Shown here piece by piece: positions 33,237-44,844 of a stretch of 64,000 bases of DNA. The translations under genes were made by a program, and so were the position numbers. This stretch comes from Platanthera guangdongensis (taxonomy: Eukaryota > Streptophyta > Magnoliopsida > Asparagales > Orchidaceae): the NCBI GenBank assembly GCA_039583875.1, contig CM077160.1, positions 111,247,314-111,311,313 of the forward strand. The letters run 5' to 3'. Numbering within the stretch: position 1 is the first letter of the stretch; each line of letters begins with the position of its first letter. The notes beneath the pieces were generated by a model. That model did not search any database. It was not told the DNA's origin and was given only the letters and a program-made list of their open reading frames with translations.

Positions 33237-35564
33237 CTATTTTTCCTTAGCTAAGTCATCCTTGAGTTTTTGCGCCAAGTACTTCTTCCTTTGACTCTCC
33301 ATATACTCTTTAGGCTTCGGATAATATCTGGGAGGAGGAACTTTATCTGCATCCGTGTTGTTTCTGAAGAAGATGTTTCGTTTCGCTTCATACGTCTTGT
33401 GCATGTCCCACTCATACTGGCTGTATACTTCGTTTCGATTGAGTTCTCCTTTTTCTTGTAGCCAGAAGGTGTCCAAGATGATGTTCTTTGAAACTGGACT
33501 CCACTTTTCGTTTCGTACTTCCTCCTCACTCATTCTGATTCTCTTCTCAGCTAGTGTCTCCTTGGAGGTCCCTTCCTGAGCTTTTCTCTTGCCCCTGGCT
33601 TTTGCTAGGGCCTCTTGGTCAAACATGCTCCTCAGTTTAGCTTTGGAAATAGCCCTAGCATCAGCTTCACTTATGGGAACATCTGCAGCACTTACACTTA
33701 TTCCCTCAGCAGCACTTACTCCCTCAGCGGCCGTAGAAGTCTCAGGAGCATGAATACCCACAGGATGATTTTCAGGTAAGGCGATGCCTAACGCCTGGTG
33801 GAGCATCCACCAGCTGCTGTCATAGACGTATTTGTTTGACTGTTCGAAGTTTTTGATCATGACCTCTCGGAGCTCAGCCATCTTAGATATGTATTCCTTC
33901 TCCCCCTTTTTGGCTTCAACTGCGATAGAGTTTGCATAGGAGTGCAGTGAGTCATCAATATGCTTGGTAGTCCTGGAGAATTCATTGACCAAGGCCTGCT
34001 GATTTGCGTTGAGAGTTACCATATTACCGTCAAACTTTTGAATGTTGTTAGCTACAACATGAGCATTCTGATTCACGACCGCAAGAGTATCAGTGTTCTT
34101 TTTCAACCCGGCCATAAGAAGTGTGACAGCTTGGCCGGTCGCGGTATACTTTTCTTCAAATTTCTTGTCCATCACGTCAAGTTTATGATTGATCTCCACC
34201 ATATTCTTGAGCATGAGATTTTCAGATTCCTTAATCCTTTTCAGCATTTTATTTTGAGCTTTTTCAAAAGAGGTCTTAAGCTCATCCACTATGCCCTGAA
34301 TGATATTCACTGTGTGAGTGGCTATATCATCTCGTAGAGGAATATTCTGAGGCACTTCTTGGCCTTGCTCTTCAGCAGAAGCACCTGTAGAGCTAGATAC
34401 CAGCACAGTCTCTAATGGAGGAATACTTGCAGCATCTGCAGATTTCTCGGACTCCCCCTCCACTTGTGCACCAATGTTCTCAGGAACGCTCTCAGGTGCG
34501 TGCTTGTCAGATGGAGGTTCAATGAGATCCTGAGTCTCCAATGCTTCTTGTCCCTCAATGTCATCATCCTCTCCTTCATCATCCATGATGTCATCTTCAT
34601 CAGCATCATTTTCCAATTCTTCATCAGCAGCCTCCTCTACCGCACCTCTGGCTCCTAGATTGTTCAGGTTCAGGGCCTCCTCATTCTCCGGCACAGCCTC
34701 ACTTTCTTCTTGTATTTCTGCCACAGCATCCTGGGCCATCTGGGAGATGTCAGATACTATATCAGCATGAGTGGGTAGAGACTCCCCCTCAATTCCTGCA
34801 GTCAAAGTATCAGGAATTTCACTGGGGGTTGCTGCTGGAGATACGTCCTGTTGTTCTTCCATGGCAGCCTGCCCAATTCGCCTCTCCCATCTGTCAAAAA
34901 CACTTGCGTCCATTTTCTTCAGGTAGTGTAGAGGAACACCTGTACTCATGTCAAACTTGTCTCCATTCAGCTGATTGAGATACAGACTTATGATTCGCCC
35001 AAAGCTCGGAGATCTCAGGGTGTCCTTTATTTTTTCAAACAGCAATGACCCCCAGTTGAAGCTTTTTCGGCAGACAATAGCCACCAGGATCTTGAACATA
35101 TCCGCAGAGATATGGTCATGAGATCCTGGCTTGCAGATGAGTACCTTTCCAATTATGTCAGACAGAAGCTTCCCTTCTTCATTCATATCTTTGCGCTTGA
35201 TCGACCGAGTTCCTCGTGGGAGTCCACAGAATAAGAGAGTCCTGGTCTTGTCTTCGTCCTCCAGATAGTCCTCATGCTCCGAGCTAGAGAGCTGCAGGAA
35301 GTGGGTCAGCTTGCTGGCAGACATCTTGACCTTTGCCCCAGCCACCTTGCTTTTGATTAGAGAGTCGCCATTCCGGAGTCTTGTGGTAGCGAAGAACTCC
35401 AGCACCTCTTTGTCCAAGATTTTGCACGGGTGTTCCAGGACGAATGATAGCCCAGCCTCTTCCAGCATCAGAATGATGTTTCTGAATTCATCAGAGGCAT
35501 GAGAGAACCCAGTTCGAACTAGCTCGCAACCAGTGACCAACCCAGCAGTTGTCCTTGGAGCCAT
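33237..35564 (-). CDS. COP-C third ORF ('env-like' by position), 775 aa, intact
   Basis: Open from ATG 35564 (MAPRTTAGLVTG) to a stop near the purine tract. Residues about 45-240 form a globular region sharing KEVLEF, KSKVxGxKVKxS, RKDMNxxGK, GKV..CKPGxHD..SA.MF and GRIISLYL with the COP-B third ORF. An acidic middle (about 300-400) and a long helical, probably coiled-coil part (about 420-620) follow. A conserved tail has WSPVSKNIIL and YYPKPKEYMESQ. I see no signal peptide or membrane segment, so 'envelope' describes position only. The N-terminal region resembles the plant domain annotated as 'putative plant transposon protein' (Pfam PF20167); that is from memory and untested. It is the only unbroken gene of this element. 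Confidence 0.85.
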   Translation of the reverse strand: MAPRTTAGLVTGCELVRTGFSHASDEFRNIILMLEEAGLSFVLEHPCKILDKEVLEFFATTRLRNGDSLIKSKVAGAKVKMSASKLTHFLQLSSSEHEDYLEDEDKTRTLLFCGLPRGTRSIKRKDMNEEGKLLSDIIGKVLICKPGSHDHISADMFKILVAIVCRKSFNWGSLLFEKIKDTLRSPSFGRIISLYLNQLNGDKFDMSTGVPLHYLKKMDASVFDRWERRIGQAAMEEQQDVSPAATPSEIPDTLTAGIEGESLPTHADIVSDISQMAQDAVAEIQEESEAVPENEEALNLNNLGARGAVEEAADEELENDADEDDIMDDEGEDDDIEGQEALETQDLIEPPSDKHAPESVPENIGAQVEGESEKSADAASIPPLETVLVSSSTGASAEEQGQEVPQNIPLRDDIATHTVNIIQGIVDELKTSFEKAQNKMLKRIKESENLMLKNMVEINHKLDVMDKKFEEKYTATGQAVTLLMAGLKKNTDTLAVVNQNAHVVANNIQKFDGNMVTLNANQQALVNEFSRTTKHIDDSLHSYANSIAVEAKKGEKEYISKMAELREVMIKNFEQSNKYVYDSSWWMLHQALGIALPENHPVGIHAPETSTAAEGVSAAEGISVSAADVPISEADARAISKAKLRSMFDQEALAKARGKRKAQEGTSKETLAEKRIRMSEEEVRNEKWSPVSKNIILDTFWLQEKGELNRNEVYSQYEWDMHKTYEAKRNIFFRNNTDADKVPPPRYYPKPKEYMESQRKKYLAQKLKDDLAKEK

Positions 35565-36682
35565 TGCAGATCTAGGGAGAGAAGCCCTATTCTATGCTTA
35601 ATTAAAAATCAAAAAGGAAGCGACACTAGTGATCAAGTCCAAGTGAGGGTGAGGGGATACCTAACGGTGTATACGGGAGTGAGTTGGTGAGCTTCCTGCG
35701 AGATGTCAACAGAAACTTTCACGACTCAGAGAGATACCTTTAGGAAGACCTTCGGTGGAGAACTTGCGGGAAACAACGATGGAGACCTTCGGTGAGTAGG
35801 AGAGTTTCCTGCGGAGTTCGGCGGGATTCGACGGAAGCCTGTGCAATTTCTGGTGGGTTACTTACGGGAAGACGATGGAGAACCTTGCGGGATTTGGCGA
35901 AGACCGTGCGGGATTCGATGAGAACTTTGCGAGAAGACGATTCGATGAGCTTCCTGCGGGTCGGCGGAAGAAACCTTGCGCGATTCCTAAGGAATGTGAA
36001 GAGTCGGCGGGAATTCTTTCTTAAATGTGATTATTCTTGATCCTTCGGCGAGAATGAGATTCTCCTTAAATGCCAAGCTCGACGAGTTAAATGGGATTCT
36101 TACGGTTTCCGTTTGTCTAAGTTAATTTGAAAGTCTTCTAACTATATAGATACTCCTTAAAACCAAGCTATTGGGGTTTGAGCCGGCTTTTCCATACATT
36201 TATTGATGGCAAGGTTTCCAATGATGTATTTTCGTTGCCGAGATTTCCAACGACATATCTTTGTTAGTTTTCAGTGAATTAATTTACGCCTGCAGATGTT
36301 AGTTCTCGAATCTACCAGTGGAATATCCGATAACTCTTTAATGATGTATCTAATCTTTATATCCACCTTGTTGACCTATCCTTAGATGAGCACACATATA
36401 CGTATAAGCATAAGTAATTATACATATATGTATATATATATATATATATATATGTGAATGTGGATACAATATAACTCAAGTCCTTGAAACGATCAAAAGT
36501 ACCTGGGATAATGAGAGTTATCATATAATCCCTCAGGTAAACATATTAGGATCTCAATGTGAGTATGCCCAAGTAGATATCACATCTGTAATTCCAGACG
36601 CTTGTTCCAATTTAGTCTTGAGCCACCTACTGTCTAGTTCCCATCATTTTTACGGGAACCTAGACTACCCTGCAAGAAAGAA
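35565..36682 (-). promoter_or_regulatory. COP-C spacer upstream of ORF3, repeat-rich
   Basis: Non-coding. About 35690-36010 is built of degenerate TTGCGGGATTCGACGA and CTTCGGTGGAGA-like units. At about 36046-36068 is CCTTCGGCGAGAATGAGATTC, which shares the CGGCGAGAAT core of this element's LTR palindrome. A weak TATA-like CATAGAATAGGG lies near 35590-35602 (minus strand), 30-40 bp before the ATG. It replaces the place of pol and may act as the ORF3 promoter; this is inference from the COP-B parallel. A short (TA)n run lies at about 36427-36453. Confidence 0.45.
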
Positions 36683-38253
36683 TTACTTTACCTTAGGAAC
36701 CCAAATCATATTGGGTCCTAGGTTCCTGTTAGCATAAGCACTCGACTGCCTTCCTTCAAAAAACCTGCCAGGAAGACTACCTCTGTCCCGAGAATGTGGA
36801 TAAGCCCTTGCCTTTGGCACAGAGGGGTTGTGCCAACAGTCGATGGCAAAGTGCCCCACTTTGCCACAGCACCAACATGGGTGAATGTTGTATCGCCGTT
36901 TCCGACCTGATCTAGTGACTGAGGTAGTCACGGTCCTAGGTCTAAACGGGATAGAGCATGATCTCCTCACAAAAATTCCTCTTCCATCATGACATGTGGA
37001 AGGGTGGAAGGAATGCATGTTGTGAGCGTCATGAGGCCGGGAAAGTGGTGCCTTTCTTTCAGGCATCCCCCTTCCTGAGGCCCCATGAAAACTTACACCA
37101 TGACTTCTATCCTCCCTATCATGTGTCCTCGGGTGGTGAGAAGTCTTCTGTGAGCTGGGACATACAGATTCATACTGAGTTGATGCAGTGGCAGTGAATA
37201 CAAAGGGCTCAGAATGAGCCTTAGGTATTCTCTCATGGGTGGCCACGACGGCCCTTGCACTAATGGTGTCTCCACATGGGGACAGATCACCCTTGCAGTG
37301 ACCACGACTATTCCTGTGGTCATACCTAAAGGCATGATGAGTTGCCTTCCTGCTTGGAGTGGCGGGTCGGAATACCGTTTCCCCATTTCTCCACGAATTG
37401 ATAATCCGGGAGATCCACCCGTTTTCTTGCTTTCTCTTTATAGCATCAACCTTGGAAAAGTTTGATACTATTCTTTTCTCATTCTCTAGACTACTTTCTA
37501 GAGCTGAGATCTTAGAGTCCTTGAACTTGTTGGACGCCAATTGGAGAACCAACAAAATCTTCAGTCGAGCAATCTCTTGAGCTTGCTCCTCAGCAAGTAG
37601 GTTGCTTTTCTGAAGGGCTCTCTTCAGAGAATCAGAATCGTCTGAAGGAAAGCAGTTCCTGTCTTCAGAAATTTCAAGAGATACGGGGCAGGATGAAGAG
37701 GTTACCTGCTCTTCTGTGTTATTGTCATTAGAGGCAGTGACCATTGTCTCATCCTCATCAGAGCTGCTTTCCTCACTTGCCTCTTCAGTCTCTGACACGG
37801 ACATTGGAGCTCTGATGTTGTTCGAGAGATCCATGCCTTCATCCTCAGAGGTGAGGACCCCCACATAGGCTTCATCCTCTGGATGACAGCAGATTTCAGC
37901 TTTCTCTGACCCCCCATCAGCTCTGAGATCGTCTCCCACATAGATTTAGCCGTCCTACATTTTTCCAATCTAGAGCGAGAAGCTCCAGACCAGATATCCA
38001 TGATAATTTGACGAATCCTCTGGTCCAATTTAAATAATGAAAGTTCCGTCTCTGACATCTCAGCAATGCACTTGGGCACTTGGATTCCAGAGTCGGAGGT
38101 CTTCATAGGGATAAACGGACCCTCTTCCAGGATGAGGGATGCTCGAGGATCGATGGCCTCCAAGTGATATGACACCCTCATCCTCCAGATGGGATAATAC
38201 TCCTTTGTACATGCGGGGAGTCTTAGTGGCGATATCTCATAATCCAGCTCCAT
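36683..38253 (-). pseudogene. gag: COP-C gag, internally deleted and frameshifted
   Basis: Starts ATG 38253 (MELDYEISPLRLPACTKEYY) and follows the COP-B Gag N-terminus (IWxxRV, EGPxxPMK, TAKxMWxT). Near 37900 the sense frame switches to a second frame running from about 37939 to 36683. Compared with COP-B, the middle of the capsid and the first zinc knuckle are missing. The second frame carries the acidic Ser/Glu region, the coiled-coil block and one intact knuckle CWCCGKVGHFAIDC, ending GPNMIWVPKVK. A functional capsid is unlikely. Confidence 0.85.
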
Positions 38254-38310
38254 GCTTCTGACACCGGTGGCAGGATACTACTCAAGGTGTAAACCTTTTT
38301 GATGAGCAAC

Positions 38311-38325
38311 CTGGCTCTGATACCA
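38311..38325 (-). other. COP-C primer-binding site
   Basis: Minus strand TGGTATCAGAGCCAG, 15 nt complementary to initiator-Met tRNA, two bases from the LTR end. Confidence 0.9.
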
Positions 38326-39196
38326 CTTGAAAGTCCACCTAGTGTCAACTATGTTCACCTATGGGGGGGGGGGGGAATAGGTGACGTGCAGCGCTTTTGC
38401 GGAATTTAAAGATTGTACCTGCACAACAAAAATAAACAGCACAGCACACAGAGTACACATGCAATTTATAGTGGTCCCCCGACTTGGGTACATCCACTTT
38501 CCCCCTTCGACCTATTTCCCAACAAGGGACGACTCGGTCACTTCTCCAACAGGATTGAAATCCAATCCTTGCACTATCGGAAGGAACCCTTCCACACGTA
38601 GGAGTCAACACTCCCACAAAACGGGTTGCACCCAACCCTTACAACACGGAACAAATGTTCCTTTACAACAAAAGTAAAACTAGAATGTACACGAGATACA
38701 AACTTCTTTTGGAGACTAAGATGTCCCTCTTTGTTGACGACGTGTTCTTGACGTCCACAAGGAGTCCACAACCTTAGATCTCTCTTGGAGAGGATCTCCC
38801 CGGAACCGATGGCGGCAAGATGGGCGGCGACAAGGTTCACGGGATCGGCGGCGACGACGATGTGCGGCTGCACTTCTTTAGAGATCCAAACTACGTAGCG
38901 AAGCTAGCTAGGTCTACCAACGGTCACACTAGGATCAATCGTCTCGATCGATTCGGATGGGGAAGACTTTCCCGATCTACAAATCGAGAGACAAGAGATC
39001 TCCGGTTAGACACGTCAGACGCTGAGCTTAGCTAGGCTTCTATCGACTGGAGATCTGGAAGAAACCACGATCACGACCGGCGATCTACACTCTCGCGCGG
39101 CGACGGAGGCGGCGGCGGAAATTGCGAACTAGGTCAAGTCGCGACTCACGTTTTTCTTTTCTTCTTCGCTAATTTTACTGTGCAAAAATACCCGTG

Positions 39197-39204
39197 TATT
39201 TATA
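39197..39204 (-). promoter_or_regulatory. COP-C LTR TATA box
   Basis: GTATAAATACAC on the minus strand, about 120 bp downstream of the palindrome array. Confidence 0.7.
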
Positions 39205-39327
39205 CACTGCAGATACTAACAATATGACTGTTGTGGGTCCCACAAGTAGAAACCCGAAATCTGGTTCAAAATAGTCCAGCGGCAGAATCCGGTCCAGCAG
39301 CATCCCGAGAAATCGCCAAGTAAAATT

Positions 39328-39640
39328 CGTCGAGAATCATTGGTGATTCTCAACGAATCGGCGAGAATCAGTTAATGATTCTCGACGATTCGTCGAGAAT
39401 CACTAGTGATTCTCGACGATTCACTTGTTGATTCTCAACGAATATAACTTGGTTTTCATGATCTGCTCAACGATGGGTTCGGCGAGAATCATTAGTGATT
39501 CTCGCCGAATCTTACTTGGCACCGTTTTGAGGTGGCCGGAAAGAGTCGGCGAGAATCACTAGTGATTCTCGACGATTCGGCGAGAATCACTAGTGATTCT
39601 CGCCGAATCGGCGAGAATCACTTGGTGATTCTCGCCGAAT
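39328..39640. repeat. CGAGAATCAC/GTGATTCTCG palindrome array
   Basis: Units such as CGGCGAGAATCACTAGTGA followed by TTCTCGCCG are near-perfect palindromes of about 30 bp, repeated with GACGA or GCCGA end variants. The left LTR has the same array with one fewer unit (32368-32646). Confidence 0.85.
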
Positions 39641-39975
39641 TATACTTAGACGAATTTTCATCTTTCCACCCAAGAGCTGCTCCTTGACCCATCCTTGCTC
39701 CTTGTCTTCTCTTGCATAAACACGGCCCTGTACTTGAAAGTAAGTGCACTCCAATAAAGAGAGTACACGTAGGCCAACACACTGATCTGCTCAACGAGGG
39801 ATTACGTCGTGCAGACCCGTGTATATTGACCTACTGCACCCTGACATTGGTGTGCACTTAGCGTGGAAGAACTGCAAGCACAACTTAAGAAGTTTCATCA
39901 AATATATTGTGAATTCATCTTAGCTTGACAGGTGGCTTCCTCAAATCCAGGTGATTGTGGATACAATACCCAACA

Positions 39976-42355
39976 TAATGCACCCTCTGCTTTTATGTAC
40001 ATGATGAATAGAGTGTTCATGGATTTTTTGGACCACTTCATTGTTGTCTTTTTATACGGCGTTCTAGTATATTCTAGGTGTGCCGAGGAGCATGCCTTTC
40101 ATCTACGCTTGGTGCTTTCCACGCAGAGGGATCACAAGTTGTATATGAAGTTATGAAAATATGAGTTTTGGTTGACTCAAGTGACTTTACTGGGTCATGT
40201 GGTAAGTAAAGATGGGATTTCAATAGACCTAACAAAGATAAGCGCAGTTTTGGATTGGAAGAGGCCTACAACACATAAGGATATAAGGAGTTTCTTTGGG
40301 TTGGCAGGCTATTATAGGAGATTCGTGCAAGGATTTTCAGTATTGTCTACACCCTTAACCGGACTTACATAGAAAAACACAGCTTTTGTTTAGAACAATG
40401 ATTGTGAGGAAGCTTTTCAGGAATTGAAAAAGAGATTGTGTTCTGCCCCAGTTTTGGCGTTGCCCACTGAGAGAGTGGAATTTACCATTTATGTCGACGC
40501 TTTAAGAGTTGGTCTCGGTTGCGTTCTAATGTAAGAAGTAAAGGTGATCGCGTATGGATCAAGACAATTGAAGATACATGAAAGAAATTACCCTACTCAT
40601 GATTTAGAATTTGTTTCGGTCATCTATGCCTTGAAGTTGTGGAGATATCTTCTGTATGGAGTGTCATGCAAAATCTTTACGGATCATAACAGTTTGAAGT
40701 ATGTCTTCACCCAGAAAGAGCTTAATTTACACCAACTTAGATAGATGGAGTATGTTGCGGACTATGAGGTCGATATCCTTTACCATCCAGGCAAGGCTAA
40801 CATGGTGGTTGATGCCTTGATCAAGAAAGTTGTGCATGTCTTCAACCTCTTTGTGCAGTCCTTAGTGGAGGAGTTTTTATTATTGAACATCACTATTAAG
40901 GATGTTAGCGTACCGTCTAGTTTGGAAGTTGAAGAGCATTCATGGATACCACTTACAAGATTTCATCAGAAGGATGATCTTGATTTACAGCACCTCCAGA
41001 GTAGAACTGAAAGAGGAGAATTACCAGATTTTTTGATTGACCAAGCTGGTACCTTGAAATATTGTGGTAGGTATTATATCCTCGTCGTTGAGGATATAAG
41101 AGCAAGGATTTGTGATGAAGCGCATGACTCAAGTGTTGCCTACCACCCTGGTTCTACAAAGATGTATCAAGATCTAAAGCAAATTGTTTGGTGGTCAGGT
41201 ATGAAGAACGATATAGCTAAATTTGTATCTGAGTGTTACACTTGCCAGTGTGTTAAGGTAGATCATAGGAGGCCTGGATGTAAGTTAATGCCTTTGGATA
41301 TTCCCAGCTGGAAATGAGAGAGTATTTCAATGGATTTCATTACCAGTTTGCCGAGGTCTCCCCGAGGGCATGATGATGTGAGGGTCATTATCGATAGATT
41401 AACAAAATGCGCTCACTTTATACCTTTCAAAATTGTCCATTCCATGGAAAAGATTACAGAGCTTTATTTGGATGAGGTCATCAAATTGCATTGTGTGCCA
41501 GTGAGTATTGTGTCAGATCGAGATTCCAGATATATGTCCCATTTCTGGTAAAGCTTCCAGGGAGCTTTGGGCATAGACCTCAGATATACTGCTGTTTATC
41601 ATCCACAGACAAATGGTCAAATGAAAAGAGTAAATCAGATTTTGGAAGATATGATTAGATGTTGTATCTTGGACCATGGTGGGGCCTGGGACACACATCT
41701 CAGACTTATCGAGTTTGCCCACAACAACAGTTATCTGGAAAGCTTGCAAATGGTATCTTTTGAAGCCTTGTATGGGAGGCATTGTCGAACTCCACTATTT
41801 TGGGCTGAAGTCGGTGAGAGGTAATTCTTAGGTCCAGATGCCTTGGAAGAGATAAGTGTTGCGGTAACTCATATCTGTGAGAAGCTTCGTTTGGCTCAAG
41901 AGAGCTATGAGAAGAACACTATGTTTTCTTGAATTCACAGTTGGGGACATGATTTTCTTGAAGGTTTCTCCGATATCAGGTGTTAAAAGATTTGGGAAGG
42001 ACCATAAGTTATATCCCAAGTATGTGGGACCTTTACAGATCGTTGAGCGCATCCGAGTGTCAGCTTATAGACTTAAGTTGCCTACTACTTTCTTTGGTGT
42101 TCACGATGTGTTTCATGTAAGCTAGTTTCGGAAGTGTTTGCGCATCGAGCGTCATGTCCTTAACTCAGTCCCACAGTTGCAACTCAATCATTCATATGTC
42201 GAAGAACCTGTCCGTATCTTGGAGACGCAAGATCGAATGTTGAGGAGAATGATAATCCTTAAGGTGAAAGTTCTTTAGCAGAATCAGGACGTCAGGAGCG
42301 CAACCTGGGAATTGGAGTCAGCTATAAAAGAATCTCATCCTCATCTGTTCTTCTA
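39976..42355 (+). pseudogene. pol: GYP-C pol part 2: RT end, RNase H, integrase, chromodomain-like tail
   Basis: Continues the RT frame after COP-C. The catalytic F-I-D-D position reads FLYGVLVY, so both aspartates are lost. RNase H has DHNSLKYVF. The integrase zinc domain ends CYTCQCVKVDHR and the core has MDFITSLPRS, IVSDRDSRYMS and HPQTNGQM. It ends in ATWELESAIKESHPHLF, the chromodomain-like tail. Many stops (40157, 40370, 40742, 41315, 41549, 41822 and others) and a frame change near 41930 disrupt it. Confidence 0.88.
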
Positions 42356-42743
42356 GTTTTCTTTGGTAAGAGCTTTTGTAACACCCCCAAAATTGGAAAA
42401 AATAGAGCTTAAGGGCAGCTATCGCCAGACGATAGTTACTATCGTTGGCGATACCACTCGACACACTCAACACTCTCAATGCACTCAATGAATCATTGAG
42501 TAGACTATCACGTGACGATAGTCACTATCGCTAGCGATAGTGCCACATGGCAGTTTTTACACATGTCGGATGGCTGGAAAGTGACTGAAGAGCCGTGTTG
42601 ACTGGGGTCAAAGCGGCTACCGACGATATCGCCCAGGCGATAGCTGATATCGTCCGACGATAAGTTTGACTTATCAGCTGAAATCGTAGCCCTTCATTCA
42701 TATTGAAGAAAGGATCGTGTGGCTGAGTTTAATCCCAAGACTA

Positions 42744-42752
42744 CTTAAATAG
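42744..42752 (+). promoter_or_regulatory. GYP-D LTR TATA-like box
   Basis: CTTAAATAG followed by a GA/CT-rich early transcript (GAGAAGAGG, then TTCTCTTCTCTCACTCTCTC). It lies just downstream of the CGATAG array. Confidence 0.5.
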
Positions 42753-43997
42753 AGAAGAGGTGAAGAGAAGATTCATTTCTCTTCTCTCACTCTCTCTCAT
42801 CCTTTTCATCAAATCTTGGAAGAAAGGAAGAAGAGGGCTGAAGGCCGAGCTTTGGAAGCTTGGTGAAGGAGATCACGTGGTCGAATTTATGAGCTGAAGC
42901 AAGATACATGAAGAGGAAAGTGAGACAATCCTTTCCATCCAAATAGAAGGCTTGGTCATGGCTCCAAACCGATCTATAAGAGTAAATATGTTCCTTCTTG
43001 GACAAGTGAAGTCCTACTTTTGCATACGCATGGAATCCCCCACCAAAAAGGTGGAGAGTGAAGGGAATTCTGATGGGTTGATACGTGATATCACTGGGTA
43101 GTTTTGCATATAAAATCTGGAAATCGTAGTACAAAATAAACATGCCGTGTGAAGCACATCTGGACAGGTTGGTCTGGATTGGTGATGTTTTAATTTGCGT
43201 GTCGGAGAAGACTCCGAGTATAAACACGTAGTTCATGGAGTCCGAGGGGTTGTGCCTATGAATTGGAGTAGCAGGAAGTACTGGAGATACGCTCTAGAAA
43301 AATACCAAGATGATACCACAGTTTTGATAACTATTGGATATCGTCGGGCGACAATGGATATCACTGGCAATAGCTCTTGGTGAGCTTTACATGTTGTGAA
43401 AGTCCAGTTTCTGGCACTACAGAAGACTGCAGGTTTTTCTGGAAAGATGTTCCAGTTATGGCTGAGTCTGGGGATAAAAAGAGAAGTTCTGTTGTTAACG
43501 CCAGACGATAGTAGATATCACATGCGATAACTCCCAGATAGCTTTTTGATTACGAAGCCTGTCTCTCGAAGATTGTATGGCTAGTTTATAAGCTGTGAGC
43601 TTGGTGCTCAGCTCTGTTGGCCATGAGAGCCATCTATTAAATATAACGTTGGTTAAGTTTAATTCACAAGAAAGCTGATGTGACCCGCGTCTGTCCATTG
43701 GCCATAATTGCTCGGCTTTCGGCGATGGCATGACGATTTGAGCAACGGGAAAAGGCTGAACTATACCCGCTCTCATGTCATACAGTTAATAGACCTAAGG
43801 TACGTGGCAATTAACGTTGGCATGGGGGAGAGTCTTTGCTTGGTGCCTAACTAATAATGCTCATAGTTTACCATCAGTCTCAGACTTTTGGACGGTGGTG
43901 GGACCGTGGGTTGTCCGGTACTCTGATAAGGTGCCCTGAGAGCACGAAACGTTTGGTAGGTGATGCAAATGTTTATGATATCTTGAATGGTACTTAA

Positions 43998-44114
<117 letters not shown>

Positions 44115-44627
44115 ATCCCTGCAGGGAAGGAATACCGCTGCCTCGGGAATGGGATATGGTCGTTATAAATTGGCCAGCTAAAGCTGGTCGTTGCCTTGTT
44201 TGCTACCTTTATGGTGAAATGTCCCTGTGTAGGTGCTGGAGAGCCGAGCGGGAAATAACGGGTTTCATCCCTTTGATGCTATGCCGACCCTCGATGGCCA
44301 AGCGAAGAGCTTTTTATAGTTTTCATGTGTGGTCGGCCTGCGTGTCAATGTTTGTAAACCACTTTTATGAAGAACAATCGTAAGGCCTTAATGTCGCACT
44401 TTTTAGTGTATTTTGTATAACATTCCTATGTGATTTATTAGTAGACATTTGTTGTTACTTGAGTTCTCATAACCCATGAAGCTTCCACTAGAATGCTCTG
44501 AGTTAGGATTCGTTTGATATTTTTTGATATTCAACTGTAACTCCACTGACTGTCAGTGTAAAATGGAATTATGCCCCTGCCGGACCTTCCGTTATATTCT
44601 ACGTTGACGGATGGAGGTGTTACAATT

Positions 44628-44636
44628 TGGTATCAG
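44628..44636 (+). other. GYP-D primer-binding site
   Basis: TGGTATCAG three bases after the LTR end. Confidence 0.75.
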
Positions 44637-44844
44637 CTTCTTGTCTCGATCTTCCTTCTGCTAATTCGTGGTCAAATTCTATTGAGGGGTGGGAAGCACG
44701 TGTATGTGCTTAACGTTATAATAAAATGAACTCAAGAATGTCCACTTAGGAATGACAATACACATATTTGAGGAACCTGTGCGTTCCTATGGGTTGTTGT
44801 TTGCTTTTTGTGTAGTCGCTGAATTATGTATTGTACACTTATAA

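Larger units (their letters stand above)
31365..39975 (-). mobile_element. COP-C: Sirevirus-like Ty1/copia element without pol, 8.61 kb
   Basis: LTRs at 31365-32982 and 38328-39975, both with TGAAAG...CCCAACA ends on the plus strand. The target duplication is GAATG/TAATG (one mismatch), and the host RT frame is continuous across it. On the minus strand the order is LTR, primer site, gag (partly deleted, frameshifted), about 1.1 kb spacer, a 775-codon third ORF, purine tract, LTR. No protease, integrase, RT or RNase H remains. Resemblance of gag and ORF3 to COP-B places it in the Sirevirus group. Confidence 0.9.
38328..39975 (-). repeat. COP-C 5' LTR (right copy, 1648 bp)
   Basis: Upstream LTR. 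On the minus strand the palindrome array (39640 down to about 39325) comes first, then TATAAATA at 39204-39197, then the R/U5 part with a 13-nt poly-C loop hairpin (about 38355-38385 on the plus strand). It carries one palindrome unit more than the left LTR. Confidence 0.92.
28488..42376 (+). mobile_element. GYP-C: decayed Ty3/gypsy element split by COP-C
   Basis: Gag (29080-30314), a candidate intron, protease and RT up to 31364, then COP-C, then the rest of RT, RNase H, integrase and a chromodomain-like tail to about 42355. The RT reading frame continues across COP-C (…GLTN / APSAF…), proving the interruption. No clear LTR is found at either end; the left limit given is nominal and the right limit is the GYP-D LTR start. 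Stops are abundant and the RT active site is lost. Confidence 0.8.
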
